64,000 nucleotides of DNA. Source: Paenibacillus_AP thailandensis. Lineage in GTDB: Bacteria > Bacillota > Bacilli > Paenibacillales > Paenibacillaceae. This document shows positions 26,988-35,252 of the stretch, piece after piece; within the stretch, counting starts at the first letter, position 1; every line of letters begins with the position of its first letter. The notes beneath the pieces are model-generated. The model saw only the letters and a list, made by a program, of their open reading frames with translations, did no database searches and was not told the origin of the DNA. The stretch is taken from contig NZ_JBHUMY010000009.1 in the NCBI RefSeq assembly GCF_042685365.1, positions 27,699 through 91,698 of the forward strand. The letters are read 5' to 3'. Both the position numbers and the translations under genes were made by a program.

Positions 26988-27929
26988 TTAGTAATTGACC
27001 CATTTTTTCTGGGCGGCCCATTGCGCTAACGTAATCAGCAGAACGAACAGCAGCAGCACGACGGACACCGAAGAAGCGTAGCCGATCTTCAGGTTCACGA
27101 AGGCTTGCTCGTACAAGTACCACACCATCATGCTCGTGGAGCCGATCGGCCCGCCCTGCGTCATGACGGCGATAATGTCGAACACTTTAAACGTGGATAT
27201 AATGCCGGTGACGAGCAGAAAAAACGACGTAGGCGACAATAACGGAAACGTAATGCGCGCGAACTTCACCCAGACGCCGGCCCCGTCGATTTCCGCCGCC
27301 TCGTACAAGTCGTTCGGAATCGACTGCAAGCCGGCAATATAAATAATCATGTTAAAGCCGATGGACGTCCACACCGAGATCATCATGATCGAAACTAATG
27401 CGAAGTTCGGATCGGCGATCCATTTCGGAGGATTGGATATGCCTATCGCTTTCAAAAACTCGTTAATCGGCCCGTAAGACGGCTGGAACAACACCTGCCA
27501 GACGACGGCCACGGCCACGATGCTGGAGATGTACGGCATGAAATAAGCGACTTTAAAATAACTTTTCCAATAAACGTTTTTGTTGATCAGGATAGCCAGC
27601 ACCATCGAGATCAGCATGTAAACCGGCACGGTCAGCAGGAAGACGACGTTGTTGCGTACGGACTTCAAAAACGCCGCCTCCTCCAGCAGCTTCTCGAAAT
27701 TGCCGAAGCCGATCCATCGGATGCCGTTCCAGCCCGCGACGAAATTCCAGTCCGCGAAGCTTAAAACGACGGTAGCGATAATCGGGATCAGCACGAGAAC
27801 GGATACGCCGAGGAGCATCGGCCCGACAAACAAAAAGCCGGCCAGCGTCTCGCTCCTTTGCAGCGAGCGGCGCCGTTTCGGAACGGGAACGGCGGTTCCG
27901 CTGGCGGGCGCATCGGATTGTTGATTCAT
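26988..27929 (-). CDS. Sugar ABC transporter permease (MalF/YesP type)
   Basis: A 313-residue CUT1 permease with a charged cytoplasmic N terminus (VPKRRRSLQRSE) and about six helices. The EAA coupling motif appears as YEAAEIDGAGVWVKFARITF near residues 205-225. The ATG at 27929 is eight bases after GAGGTG and is the start that fits family length. It is the first gene of the polysaccharide operon, downstream of a perfect -10 box and three in-phase TTTGAC-type half-sites that could bind the YesN-type regulator. Confidence 0.9.
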   Translation of the reverse strand: MNQQSDAPASGTAVPVPKRRRSLQRSETLAGFLFVGPMLLGVSVLVLIPIIATVVLSFADWNFVAGWNGIRWIGFGNFEKLLEEAAFLKSVRNNVVFLLTVPVYMLISMVLAILINKNVYWKSYFKVAYFMPYISSIVAVAVVWQVLFQPSYGPINEFLKAIGISNPPKWIADPNFALVSIMMISVWTSIGFNMIIYIAGLQSIPNDLYEAAEIDGAGVWVKFARITFPLLSPTSFFLLVTGIISTFKVFDIIAVMTQGGPIGSTSMMVWYLYEQAFVNLKIGYASSVSVVLLLFVLLITLAQWAAQKKWVNY

Positions 27930-27966
27930 TCGGAACACCTCGCTACTCTTTAATCGGGATGTTCCC

Positions 27967-28029
27967 ATTATAAAAAAAATGCCGTCTGCGCTTTGACGGT
28001 ATTTTGATCATATTCGCTCTCATTTTGAC
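27967..28029 (-). promoter_or_regulatory. Promoter and phased half-sites of the polysaccharide operon
   Basis: On the minus strand a perfect TATAAT (27972-27967) lacks a good -35 box. Upstream lie three GTCAAA/ATCAAA half-sites whose plus-strand forms start at 27992, 28003 and 28024, i.e. 11 and 21 bp apart, on one face of the helix. This fits an activator-dependent promoter, plausibly of the YesN-type regulator. Confidence 0.4.
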
Positions 28030-28069
28030 TATTTAAGGGTTGCTTACGTCCTCCGTCCTAGCCTTTTCA

Positions 28070-28345
28070 TTTCCTTAGCTCCGGTATCCCATCTGCTCAG
28101 GGATCGCTATGCCTCTTTTTGCTTCTACTCCGTTACCTTGATATATCTGTTCAAGTTCATCACTCACACTGCATCTCTTTTCGCTTTACTCCGGTATCCC
28201 GTCTGTTCAGGATCATTTTTTCTCTTGCCCGATACCCTGTCACTCAGGGTGAACATTATTTACCTTCTATTTCCTTACTTTTTGCTTCGATTCCCTTTAA
28301 ACAGGAGTAACATTTTACGAAACTCCTTGAAACAGGAACAGATGT
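28070..28345. repeat. Degenerate repeat array upstream of the transposase-like gene
   Basis: About six related units share a core like TCCGGTATCCCGTCTGTTCA: starts near 28081, 28130, 28191, 28229, 28288 and 28324, with variable spacing of 36-61 bp. Copies at 28081 and 28191 are nearly identical over 23 bases; the others are increasingly eroded. Spacers are T-rich and unrelated to a coding frame. No fixed spacer length, so this is not a CRISPR. Confidence 0.55.
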
Positions 28346-28377
28346 TTGGTAAAATAAAAAAATAAGAACACATGTTC
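28327..28377 (+). promoter_or_regulatory. SOS-type promoter with two LexA-like boxes
   Basis: TTGAAA (28327-28332) and TAAAAT (28350-28355) are 17 bp apart. Inside the spacer lies GAACAGATGTTT (28336-28347) and just past the -10 lies GAACACATGTTC (28366-28377), part of the palindrome ATAAGAACACATGTTCTTAT. Both match the Gram-positive LexA/DinR operator (GAAC-N4-GTTC type) closely and are exactly 30 bp apart. The gene starts at 28406. Confidence 0.65.
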
Positions 28378-28405
28378 TTATAAAAAGAGTCAGGGGCGTC
28401 GTTCC

Positions 28406-29275
28406 ATGGAGAAAATAATTCGGCAATTCGAACAAACTTTTCGCTCATCGGAAGACTGTCATCAATATCTTTATCAATTAAAATGGCCCCATGGATACGA
28501 ATGTCCGCGCTGCATGCACAAGCATTGCTACACGATTGCCACTCGCATGCTGCCTTTGTACGAGTGCCGGTCCTGCCGCCATCAAACGACGCTAACCTCT
28601 GGCACTATTATGGATAAATCCCGAACCCCGATAAGGCGGTGGCTCCTTGCCCTTTTTCTGTTCGTTCATCCCGGTTCGAATGGCATAAATGCCGTATCGC
28701 TAGCCGAGCTGCTGCAAGTAACCTATAAGACGGCTTGGTCGATGTTGAGCAAAATTCGTTACGCCCTCTCCAAAATGGATGCGGACAAGCCTCTGAGCGG
28801 AACGGTGGAGGCCATCGTCGCTTCATATTGCAGGCCTTTAATCGGTTCTCTCCTCCCCCATCCCAAGGAGAGTCCGGTCGTTGTCGCCGCCAATCTCAAT
28901 TGTTCCTATGCTCCAAGCAACATCAAGCTTAAAATAGCGGACCTGTCCTGCCTTCGCGAAACGAACCATAACGTCCTGAACGCGGAAGGGGAAGAATGGT
29001 TCAGCACCAGCCATGCATCGGTCGCCGAATCCGTCTCCTTTTTTCGGATGCCGATCAAGCATCGGGCGGAAAGCAGAGCGCTCCGCGCTATCGCCAAACA
29101 AGCCCAACAATGGGCGGCAAGAACTTACCGCGGCATAAGCAAACGTAATTTGCAGCTCTACTTGGACGAGTTTTGCTTTCGCTTCAATTGGATATTCCAT
29201 CGCCAATCCGAATCTGCGCCTCTTCTGTCCTTATGTCATGCATGCTTAAAGACGAATGTCCGCCGACCATCCTAA
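28406..29275 (+). CDS. IS1595-like transposase-derived protein, probably catalytically dead
   Basis: A 289-residue intact reading frame. Residues about 20-75 are the IS1595-type zinc ribbon (CPRC...CRSC) followed by TTLTSGTIMDKSRTPIRRWL, and the C terminus has YRGISKRNLQLYLDEFCFRF, typical of ISXO2-like transposases. Between them the catalytic region has changed: where active members have VEIDETYVGG this one has VEAIVASYCR, the second aspartate motif is unrecognisable, and the last HIVISN-like motif reads RAIAKQ. No terminal inverted repeats were seen. The start ATG has only a weak AGGGGC site. An intact frame with lost catalysis behind a regulated promoter suggests a domesticated DNA-binding protein. 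Confidence 0.7.
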   Translation: MEKIIRQFEQTFRSSEDCHQYLYQLKWPHGYECPRCMHKHCYTIATRMLPLYECRSCRHQTTLTSGTIMDKSRTPIRRWLLALFLFVHPGSNGINAVSLAELLQVTYKTAWSMLSKIRYALSKMDADKPLSGTVEAIVASYCRPLIGSLLPHPKESPVVVAANLNCSYAPSNIKLKIADLSCLRETNHNVLNAEGEEWFSTSHASVAESVSFFRMPIKHRAESRALRAIAKQAQQWAARTYRGISKRNLQLYLDEFCFRFNWIFHRQSESAPLLSLCHACLKTNVRRPS

Positions 29276-29410
29276 ACGGATGCCCCGTCGGTCCCTTTGT
29301 CCTCTTAGCCGGTCTAACCCGGCATATACAGATGTTCTCTTATCCAGGAACGATCACTTTTTGTAATCATTGAAGGCATGTTAAAAATCGTGTTTCATTT
29401 CTCGAATCAG

Positions 29411-29665
29411 GAAAGATCTGATCTTTGTGGCAATCTCTTAGCCAAAGATGATCCGCTCTTTTTTGGGGTTTCTTTAGGACAAGTAGATCCGTTCTTTGTC
29501 AGTTATTCCTTGTTCCAAGTGGATCCGCTCTCTTTGGGGGCTCTTTAGGCAAGCAGATCCGCTCTTTTGGGAGGTCTCTTGAGCCAAAGTGAGTGGGTTC
29601 TCTTAGGACAAAGAGAGCAGCTCTATGGCATGCTCTCTTGCGACAAGTTCAACATGCTTTTTCGA
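29411..29665. repeat. Tandem array of about 36-bp units downstream of the transposase-like gene
   Basis: Units with the core AGATCCGCTCTTTTGGGGGC begin at GATC-type positions 29415, 29450, 29486, 29522 and 29556, a period of 35, 36, 36 and 34 bp, followed by two or three eroded copies to about 29665. Consensus runs from AGATCCGCTCTTT through GGCTCTTTAGGAC to AAGT. The period is near 12 codons but the frame shifts between copies and contains stops, so it is not a coding repeat. Sequence differs from the array upstream of the gene. Confidence 0.75.
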
Positions 29666-29810
29666 GGAAAGATGGCGGTAACTTTTTCCCTTCCTGAGCT
29701 GAGGGGATAGTAATGCAAAACAGATAAAAACCCCGATCCAATGCATGCTTGCCGGCCGCCTCCGGGATTCCGTTATCACGTGCTCAGCATAAGCTGAAGG
29801 TGGCACACTA
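29666..29810. other. Intergenic stretch after the array, before iolB
   Basis: No gene or clear terminator is seen here. A small open frame crossing this stretch on the minus strand (29836-29603) overlaps the repeat array and the end of iolB and has no start signal. Confidence 0.3.
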
Positions 29811-30623
29811 TTACCGTCCGTGCAACATCCATTCATGCTCGGGATCGTTAAAAAATTTCCACGTGCGGACCGGACCCGCCATGACGTTCAAGTAGTAAAC
29901 CTCGTAACCGGCAGGAGCCGATACGGGATGATAGCCTTTCGGCACCAGCACCGCCTCCCCGTCTTTCACGGTGAGCGTTTCGTCCAAGGACCGGTCATCG
30001 GTGTATACCCGCTGCACGGCAAATCCTTGTCCGGGATTCACCTTGAAATAATACGTTTCTTCGAGCAGCGATTCGTCCGGGAGCGCATCGCGGTCGTGTT
30101 TATGGGGCGGGTAACTGGACCAGTGGCCTTCGGGCGTAAACACTTCGACGACGAGCAAGCTCCCCGCAGGCTCTCCTTCCGGCAAAATATTGTGCACGAA
30201 CCGTTCCATGCTTCCGCTGCCCCGCACTTCCACGCCAACCTGCCCGGGCTCGATTAACCGCGCTTCGTAACCTTCCTTGCCGGGAGCCGAACAGACCGCA
30301 AGCTCGACGTCGGTCAAAGCCGTAAAGTCGTACCGGTCGCCGAACGGAACGTATACCGAATACGGCGGTATTTTCTCGAAAACGCTCATCCGCCCGCCAA
30401 TTGCGGTCCACTCCTGCTTCGACGTCTTGACGTTACCCTTGCCGCTCAGCAATACGAGGCATACTTCGCGGTCTTCCGTTTCCCGGCTTAACCGCTGTCC
30501 AGCCTTTAGCTTAAGCGCTTCGAAGCCGACATATCGCCAGCCCGCCGATTCCGGCGTAATTTTCATTACGGTACCGTTCCCGTCCGGCCGGGCCGCGGCC
30601 GGCACGATCAATTTCGAGGTCAT
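29811..30623 (-). CDS. iolB: 5-deoxy-glucuronate isomerase
   Basis: A 270-residue bicupin isomerase converting 5-deoxy-D-glucuronate to 2-deoxy-5-keto-D-gluconate in myo-inositol breakdown. The metal-site region HWSSYPPHKHDRDALPDESL with ETYYF, and the later VLVPKGYHPVSAPAGYEVYY, are characteristic. AAGGAGG eight bases before the ATG sets the start. It is the last gene of the iol operon, 54 bp after iolG. The product would feed IolC, whose gene lies earlier in the operon; the following aldolase IolJ is not in the window. Confidence 0.95.
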   Translation of the reverse strand: MTSKLIVPAAARPDGNGTVMKITPESAGWRYVGFEALKLKAGQRLSRETEDREVCLVLLSGKGNVKTSKQEWTAIGGRMSVFEKIPPYSVYVPFGDRYDFTALTDVELAVCSAPGKEGYEARLIEPGQVGVEVRGSGSMERFVHNILPEGEPAGSLLVVEVFTPEGHWSSYPPHKHDRDALPDESLLEETYYFKVNPGQGFAVQRVYTDDRSLDETLTVKDGEAVLVPKGYHPVSAPAGYEVYYLNVMAGPVRTWKFFNDPEHEWMLHGR

Positions 30624-30677
30624 CCCTTCGCCTCCTTCGAGCTTCCTTCGAGCTTGTGTATGGAAGGCTCATTGCCT

Positions 30678-31718
30678 TCATCCGCAGCTTGCCGCGGACA
30701 TTTCTACCGCCTCCGACAGCTTAACCGGCCTTCCGAGCCGGCTCGACCATTTCGCGGCAAGCGCCATCAGCTCTGCCTGCAGGCCGTCTCCGCCTCCTAC
30801 CGTCACATCGCGGTTTTCTGCGATGCATTGGATGAACTGCCTTGTCTCGTCGATATAAGCTTCATTGTACCGCTCGAGGAAAAAATGCAGCGGCTTGTCG
30901 CGGCGAACGCCTTCGGCATTATGGACCTCGGCCGTATTCGGATAATCGTTGGCGGCCGAGACGCTGCCTCCCGAACCAAACACCTCGACCCGCTGGTCGT
31001 AGCCGTATACCGCCTGCCGGCTGTTGTCGATAACAGCAAGGGCGCCGTTCGTAAACCGGACGGTTACAACGGCCGTATCGACATCTCCGTACCGTTCGAA
31101 CACCGGATTCACAAGCACGCTCCCGCAGGCAAACACCTCTTCCGCCTCGCAGTCCGACACATAACGGGCCATATCGAAATCGTGGATCATCATGTCCATG
31201 AAAATGCCGCCGGAAGAACGGATATATTGTTCGCTCGGAGGGTTCGGGTCGCGCGACGTAATTTTAACGATATGCGGCACGCCTATCCCTCCGTTTTGCA
31301 CAATCTCCCGCACCCGCCGGAAATTATGGTCGAATCGGCGGTTGAAACCGATCTGCAGCTTGACTCCGGCAGCCTGCACCGCTTCCAACGCTTCTTTCGT
31401 CTGCATAATGTCCAGACTGATCGGCTTCTCGCAAAAAATATGTTTGCCGGCCGCCGCCGCGAGCTTAATGAGCGAAACATGCGTATCGGTCGGGGAGCAT
31501 ATCAATACGGCGTCGATATCGGGATCGCCCATCACTTCGCCGCCGTCTTGCGTAACGATGCCGATCCCTCTTGCCCGTGCCCACTCTTGCAAACGACCGT
31601 CTGCGAGCGGGTCGCTGATTGCGCGCACTTCCGCGTTCGGCAGCCGGAGCAAATTGTCGGCATGAATTTTTCCGATTCTGCCTGCGCCGATGATGGCGAC
31701 TTTCACTTTATCGGACAT
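30678..31718 (-). CDS. iolG: myo-Inositol 2-dehydrogenase
   Basis: A 346-residue GFO/IDH/MocA oxidoreductase that oxidises myo-inositol to scyllo-inosose with NAD. The Rossmann motif VAIIGAGRIGKIHADNL opens the protein, and the CEKPISLD motif near residue 95 holds the conserved lysine. The segment FMDMMIHDFDMARY near 170-185 carries the catalytic aspartate and histidine. TAGGAGG before the ATG at 31718 fixes the start. Its place between iolA and iolB supports inositol over other substrates of the family. Confidence 0.92.
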   Translation of the reverse strand: MSDKVKVAIIGAGRIGKIHADNLLRLPNAEVRAISDPLADGRLQEWARARGIGIVTQDGGEVMGDPDIDAVLICSPTDTHVSLIKLAAAAGKHIFCEKPISLDIMQTKEALEAVQAAGVKLQIGFNRRFDHNFRRVREIVQNGGIGVPHIVKITSRDPNPPSEQYIRSSGGIFMDMMIHDFDMARYVSDCEAEEVFACGSVLVNPVFERYGDVDTAVVTVRFTNGALAVIDNSRQAVYGYDQRVEVFGSGGSVSAANDYPNTAEVHNAEGVRRDKPLHFFLERYNEAYIDETRQFIQCIAENRDVTVGGGDGLQAELMALAAKWSSRLGRPVKLSEAVEMSAASCG

Positions 31719-31750
31719 GCTCACGTTCCTCCTAAAATTTTGTGGCATTG

Positions 31751-33211
31751 CTACCAGCGGGCAGTCACCATTTTTTTGCGCGTATAAAACTCGACGCCGT
31801 CCGCTCCGTTCGCATGCAGATCGCCGTAGAACGAGTTCTTCCAGCCGGAGAACGGGAAGAAGGCCATTGGTGCCGGAACCCCTATATTAATGCCGAGCAT
31901 TCCCGCATCGATCGTCTCGCGGAATTGACGGACGTTGCCGCCGTCTCTTGTGAACAGGCAGGCGCCGTTGGCGAATTCCGAGCGGTTCGCCAGCTCAATC
32001 GCCTCCTCCAGCGTGTCGGCCCGGACGATCGACAGGACGGGAGCGAAAATTTCGTCCTCCCATATTTTCATCCCGCTATTCACCCCATCGAAAATCGTCG
32101 GCCCGACGAAATAGCCTTTTTCGTTCGCCGCTGCATCCTTTCTTCCGTCCCGGACCAGCAGCGCGCCTTCTTTCTCGCCAATCTCGATGTAACGGAGCGT
32201 CCGTTCCTTGTGCGGACCACGGATAACCGGTCCGAGGAAGACGCCCTCGTCAAGTCCGTTGCCGATCGTAATCGCATCGGCCGCTTCCTTGAGCTTGGCG
32301 ACTAGCCGATCTCCGATATCGCCTACCGCGACCACGACCGCGCACGCCATGCACCGTTCGCCGGCCGAACCGAAGGCGGCGCCGACGATTTGCTGTACGG
32401 CGGCGTCCAGATCCGCATCGGGCATGACGATCGAATGGTTTTTGGCGCCGGCGAGCGCCTGCACTCTTTTCCCGAAAGCGGAACCCGTCCTGTACACATA
32501 TTCCGCCACCGGCCGGGAACCGACGAACGATACCGCCTGGATATCCCGATGCTCCAGCAGCCCGTTCACGACGTCATGTCCGCCATGCACGATATTCAAT
32601 ACGCCGCCCGGCAGTCCGGCTTCGGCGAACAGCTGGGCGAGCCGGTTCGCCAGCAGCGGCGTCCGTTCGGACGGCTTCAGGACGAAGGCATTCCCGCAAG
32701 CGATCGCGAGCGGAAACATCCAGCACGGAACCATCATCGGGAAGTTAAACGGCGTAATGCCGCAGACGATGCCGACCGGATAGCGGTACATGCCCGATTC
32801 GAGATTCGTGGCGATATCGGGAAGCTGCCTGCCCATCATAAGCGTCGGAGCGCCTGCCGCGAATTCGACGCATTCGATCCCACGCTGGACTTCGCCGTAT
32901 GCTTCGGCGTAGCTTTTGCCGTTCTCTTGCGTAATAAGCCGGGCGAGCTCCTCCCAATGCTCAACGAGCAGCTGCTGGTATTTGAAGAGAACGCGCGCGC
33001 GCCGCGGAACCGGCGTCCGGCTCCACGAGCGGAACGCTTCCTTCGCCGCCTGCACGGCCGCGTCCACATCTTCTTTCGAGGAAAGCGGCACATTAACCAA
33101 AATTTCCTCCGTCGCCGGATTGTAGACCGGCTCGGTTGACGACGCCGACGATTCCGTCCATCGGCCGCCGATCCAATTACTAATCGTCGCGGTTTTGCTC
33201 AAATTTGTCAC
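31751..33211 (-). CDS. iolA: Methylmalonate/malonate-semialdehyde dehydrogenase (CoA-acylating)
   Basis: A 486-residue aldehyde dehydrogenase converting malonate semialdehyde (from inositol) or methylmalonate semialdehyde (from valine) to acetyl- or propionyl-CoA. The N-terminal ISNWIGGRW, the ALAGAKNHSIVMPDAD segment specific to this branch, and the catalytic cysteine in GSAGERCMA near residue 285 are visible; the general-base glutamate of ordinary ALDHs is replaced, as expected for CoA-acylating enzymes. GTG start after AAGGAGAG. It follows iolC by 25 bp. Also known as mmsA. Confidence 0.94.
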   Translation of the reverse strand: MTNLSKTATISNWIGGRWTESSASSTEPVYNPATEEILVNVPLSSKEDVDAAVQAAKEAFRSWSRTPVPRRARVLFKYQQLLVEHWEELARLITQENGKSYAEAYGEVQRGIECVEFAAGAPTLMMGRQLPDIATNLESGMYRYPVGIVCGITPFNFPMMVPCWMFPLAIACGNAFVLKPSERTPLLANRLAQLFAEAGLPGGVLNIVHGGHDVVNGLLEHRDIQAVSFVGSRPVAEYVYRTGSAFGKRVQALAGAKNHSIVMPDADLDAAVQQIVGAAFGSAGERCMACAVVVAVGDIGDRLVAKLKEAADAITIGNGLDEGVFLGPVIRGPHKERTLRYIEIGEKEGALLVRDGRKDAAANEKGYFVGPTIFDGVNSGMKIWEDEIFAPVLSIVRADTLEEAIELANRSEFANGACLFTRDGGNVRQFRETIDAGMLGINIGVPAPMAFFPFSGWKNSFYGDLHANGADGVEFYTRKKMVTARW

Positions 33212-33236
33212 GGTTTCCTGCTCTCCTTTCCCTTCG

Positions 33237-34241
33237 TCAGCTTCGGTTCGTTTCGTTGCATTCGTCGATATATCGGCTTACCTGTTCCGCCGTCGGCATC
33301 GCGTCGGAGCAGCTATGGCTCGAGACGACGATTGCCGCTGCGGCGCTGCCGAACTCCATGCTTCTGGCGATCGGCCACTGCCGCATCAAGCCGTACAGGA
33401 AACCGGCCGCATACGAATCGCCGGCTCCGAACGTCTTGACGACATTCGCCGGAAAGCTTCTGGCGCGATGGCTCGCGCCGTCCTTCGCGTAGGCGATAGA
33501 CCCTTCTTTTCCGTGTTTAATCACGACAATCCGGGCTTTGTAATCGAACCATTTGGACGCCGTCGCCTCGTCGCTCCGATCCGGGTTCGACTCGAACCGC
33601 TCCATTAAGTCGAATTCTTCGCGAGTGCCGAAAATAATATCGCATTTCTCCGCCGCCAGATTGTAATAGACGGCCGTCTCTTCCTTCGATGTCCACGTAT
33701 ACGGCCGATAATCCAGATCGAAAGCGATAACGGCGCCGTGCCTGCGGGCATAATCGAGCGCCTGAAATACCGCTTCGCGGGAAGGACTTTGGGCCAGCGC
33801 CGTACCGGAGACAAGCAGCAGCTTGGCGCTTGCAATGACGTCCTCTCGGACCTCGGCCGCGTGAAGCTTCAGGTCGGCGACGTTATCCCGGTACATCAGG
33901 ATGCTGCAATCGGCGGGGCTTTTAATTTCCGTGAAAGCGAGGCCCGTCACGGCGCCCGTCCTGTCCGTTACGACACCGGCCGTATCGATGCCGTTCCGCT
34001 CCAGATAGCGGACGATAAAACGTCCCATCTGGTCGTCCGCCACTTTGCCGATAAAGCCGGCCGCCAGCCCAAGCCTGGCCATGCCGATGCATATATTCGC
34101 CGGGGAACCGCCGACGTATTTCGTAAAGGTTACCGTATCCTCCATCGGACGGTTGATCTCGTTTGCGTTCAAATCGATGCACAGCCGCCCGATAGCGACA
34201 AAATCGAGCGGTTTTTTCTCATCGAAAACGATCGTGCTCAT
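33237..34241 (-). CDS. iolC: 5-Dehydro-2-deoxygluconokinase
   Basis: A 334-residue PfkB-family kinase phosphorylating 2-deoxy-5-keto-gluconate. The N-terminal DFVAIGRLCIDLNANEINRP is typical of IolC, GGSPANICIGMARLG is the PfkB substrate-site motif near residues 40-55, and the C-terminal FGAGDSYAAGFLYGLM holds the anion hole and catalytic aspartate. AAAGGAG precedes the ATG at 34241; the frame is open further upstream only because it overlaps the end of iolE. Gap to iolE is 28 bp. Confidence 0.94.
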   Translation of the reverse strand: MSTIVFDEKKPLDFVAIGRLCIDLNANEINRPMEDTVTFTKYVGGSPANICIGMARLGLAAGFIGKVADDQMGRFIVRYLERNGIDTAGVVTDRTGAVTGLAFTEIKSPADCSILMYRDNVADLKLHAAEVREDVIASAKLLLVSGTALAQSPSREAVFQALDYARRHGAVIAFDLDYRPYTWTSKEETAVYYNLAAEKCDIIFGTREEFDLMERFESNPDRSDEATASKWFDYKARIVVIKHGKEGSIAYAKDGASHRARSFPANVVKTFGAGDSYAAGFLYGLMRQWPIARSMEFGSAAAAIVVSSHSCSDAMPTAEQVSRYIDECNETNRS

Positions 34242-34269
34242 CGTCTGCTCCTTTCCGGCCCGGTCGGGC

Positions 34270-35169
34270 TCATAACGCCGATAAATAGCGCAGCGAGCGA
34301 AGCGCGTATTCGTATGGCGGATGCAGGGCGGGATCCTGCTCTCCCTCCAGCATCGCCCAGCCGTCGTAACCGCGCGAACGCAGCTCGGAAAGAATCGGCG
34401 CAAAGTCGATGCAGCCGTCCCCCGGAACCGTGAAGACGCCCTTTCGGATACATGCAATAAAATCGGCTCCTTCGGCGCGGGCTTCATCAAGCACCGCCCG
34501 GCGGACGTCCTTCAAATGGATGTACGCGATCCGCTCGTAATGCTGGCGAAGGACGGCAAGCGGATCGGCTCCGCCGTAATAAGCGTGGCCCGTGTCGTAC
34601 AGCAAATAGACGAGCGAGGGATCGGTCAACTCCATCAGCCGATCGATCTCGTCCGGCCGCTCCACGACCGTTCCGCCGTGATGATGATATGCCAGCTTCA
34701 TCCCGTATTCGCGGGCGATGCGGCCGGCGGCGTTCAGCCCTTCCGCAAGCGATCGCCAGCCCGCTTCGTCAAGCCGAAGCACTTCCTTCTCGTGCGGCGT
34801 CCGCCGCGGATCGAAATGGAGCGACCCGCCGATTTCGGCCGTACTGATCACCGTGCTGCCCATGCCGTGAAGAAACTCGGCATGCTTGCGGTATGCGTCA
34901 AGCTCCCGCTCGCGGTAAGCCGGTTCGGAGAACAACACCGACTTCCATTGCGAAACGAGCCGAATGCCGCGCGTTTCCAGCTCTTTGCGCAATACGGCCG
35001 GGTCTTGCGGGAATTTTCGGCCCATTTCCGTACCGGTCAAACCAAGCTTTTGAATATCGTCAAGAATCTTATCGTAAGGCGTATCGGCCCCGTGCTCCCG
35101 CACGTCCTCTCCGACCCAATTAATCGGATGAATGCCAAGCTTAAATCCCCATCCCCAATTTTCCGGCAT
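34270..35169 (-). CDS. iolE: Inosose dehydratase
   Basis: A 299-residue TIM-barrel enzyme of the xylose-isomerase-like group that dehydrates scyllo-inosose to 3D-(3,5/4)-trihydroxycyclohexane-1,2-dione. GIHPINWVGEDV near the N terminus and KLAYHHHGGTVVE near residues 155-170, followed by LLYDTGHAYYGG, match IolE metal-binding positions. GAGAGGTGGG upstream supports the ATG at 35169. A 191-bp gap separates it from iolD, filled largely by an 18-bp minisatellite, in an otherwise closely packed operon. Confidence 0.94.
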   Translation of the reverse strand: MPENWGWGFKLGIHPINWVGEDVREHGADTPYDKILDDIQKLGLTGTEMGRKFPQDPAVLRKELETRGIRLVSQWKSVLFSEPAYRERELDAYRKHAEFLHGMGSTVISTAEIGGSLHFDPRRTPHEKEVLRLDEAGWRSLAEGLNAAGRIAREYGMKLAYHHHGGTVVERPDEIDRLMELTDPSLVYLLYDTGHAYYGGADPLAVLRQHYERIAYIHLKDVRRAVLDEARAEGADFIACIRKGVFTVPGDGCIDFAPILSELRSRGYDGWAMLEGEQDPALHPPYEYALRSLRYLSAL

Positions 35170-35252
35170 ACGTAAACCCACCTCTCCGCAGCGCAATAGG
35201 CGCTTAGTTGTGGCCCGCTTGTCTATCGTTCGACGGTTATTCTCGATCTGTC

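Noticed and set aside
28070..29665. CRISPR array
   Set aside because: Units are degenerate, spacing varies from 34 to 61 bp, there are no constant repeats with unique spacers, and no cas genes are in the window.
29603..29836. 77-codon minus-strand open frame before the repeats
   Set aside because: Overlaps the end of iolB and the tandem array, no start signal, no recognisable features.
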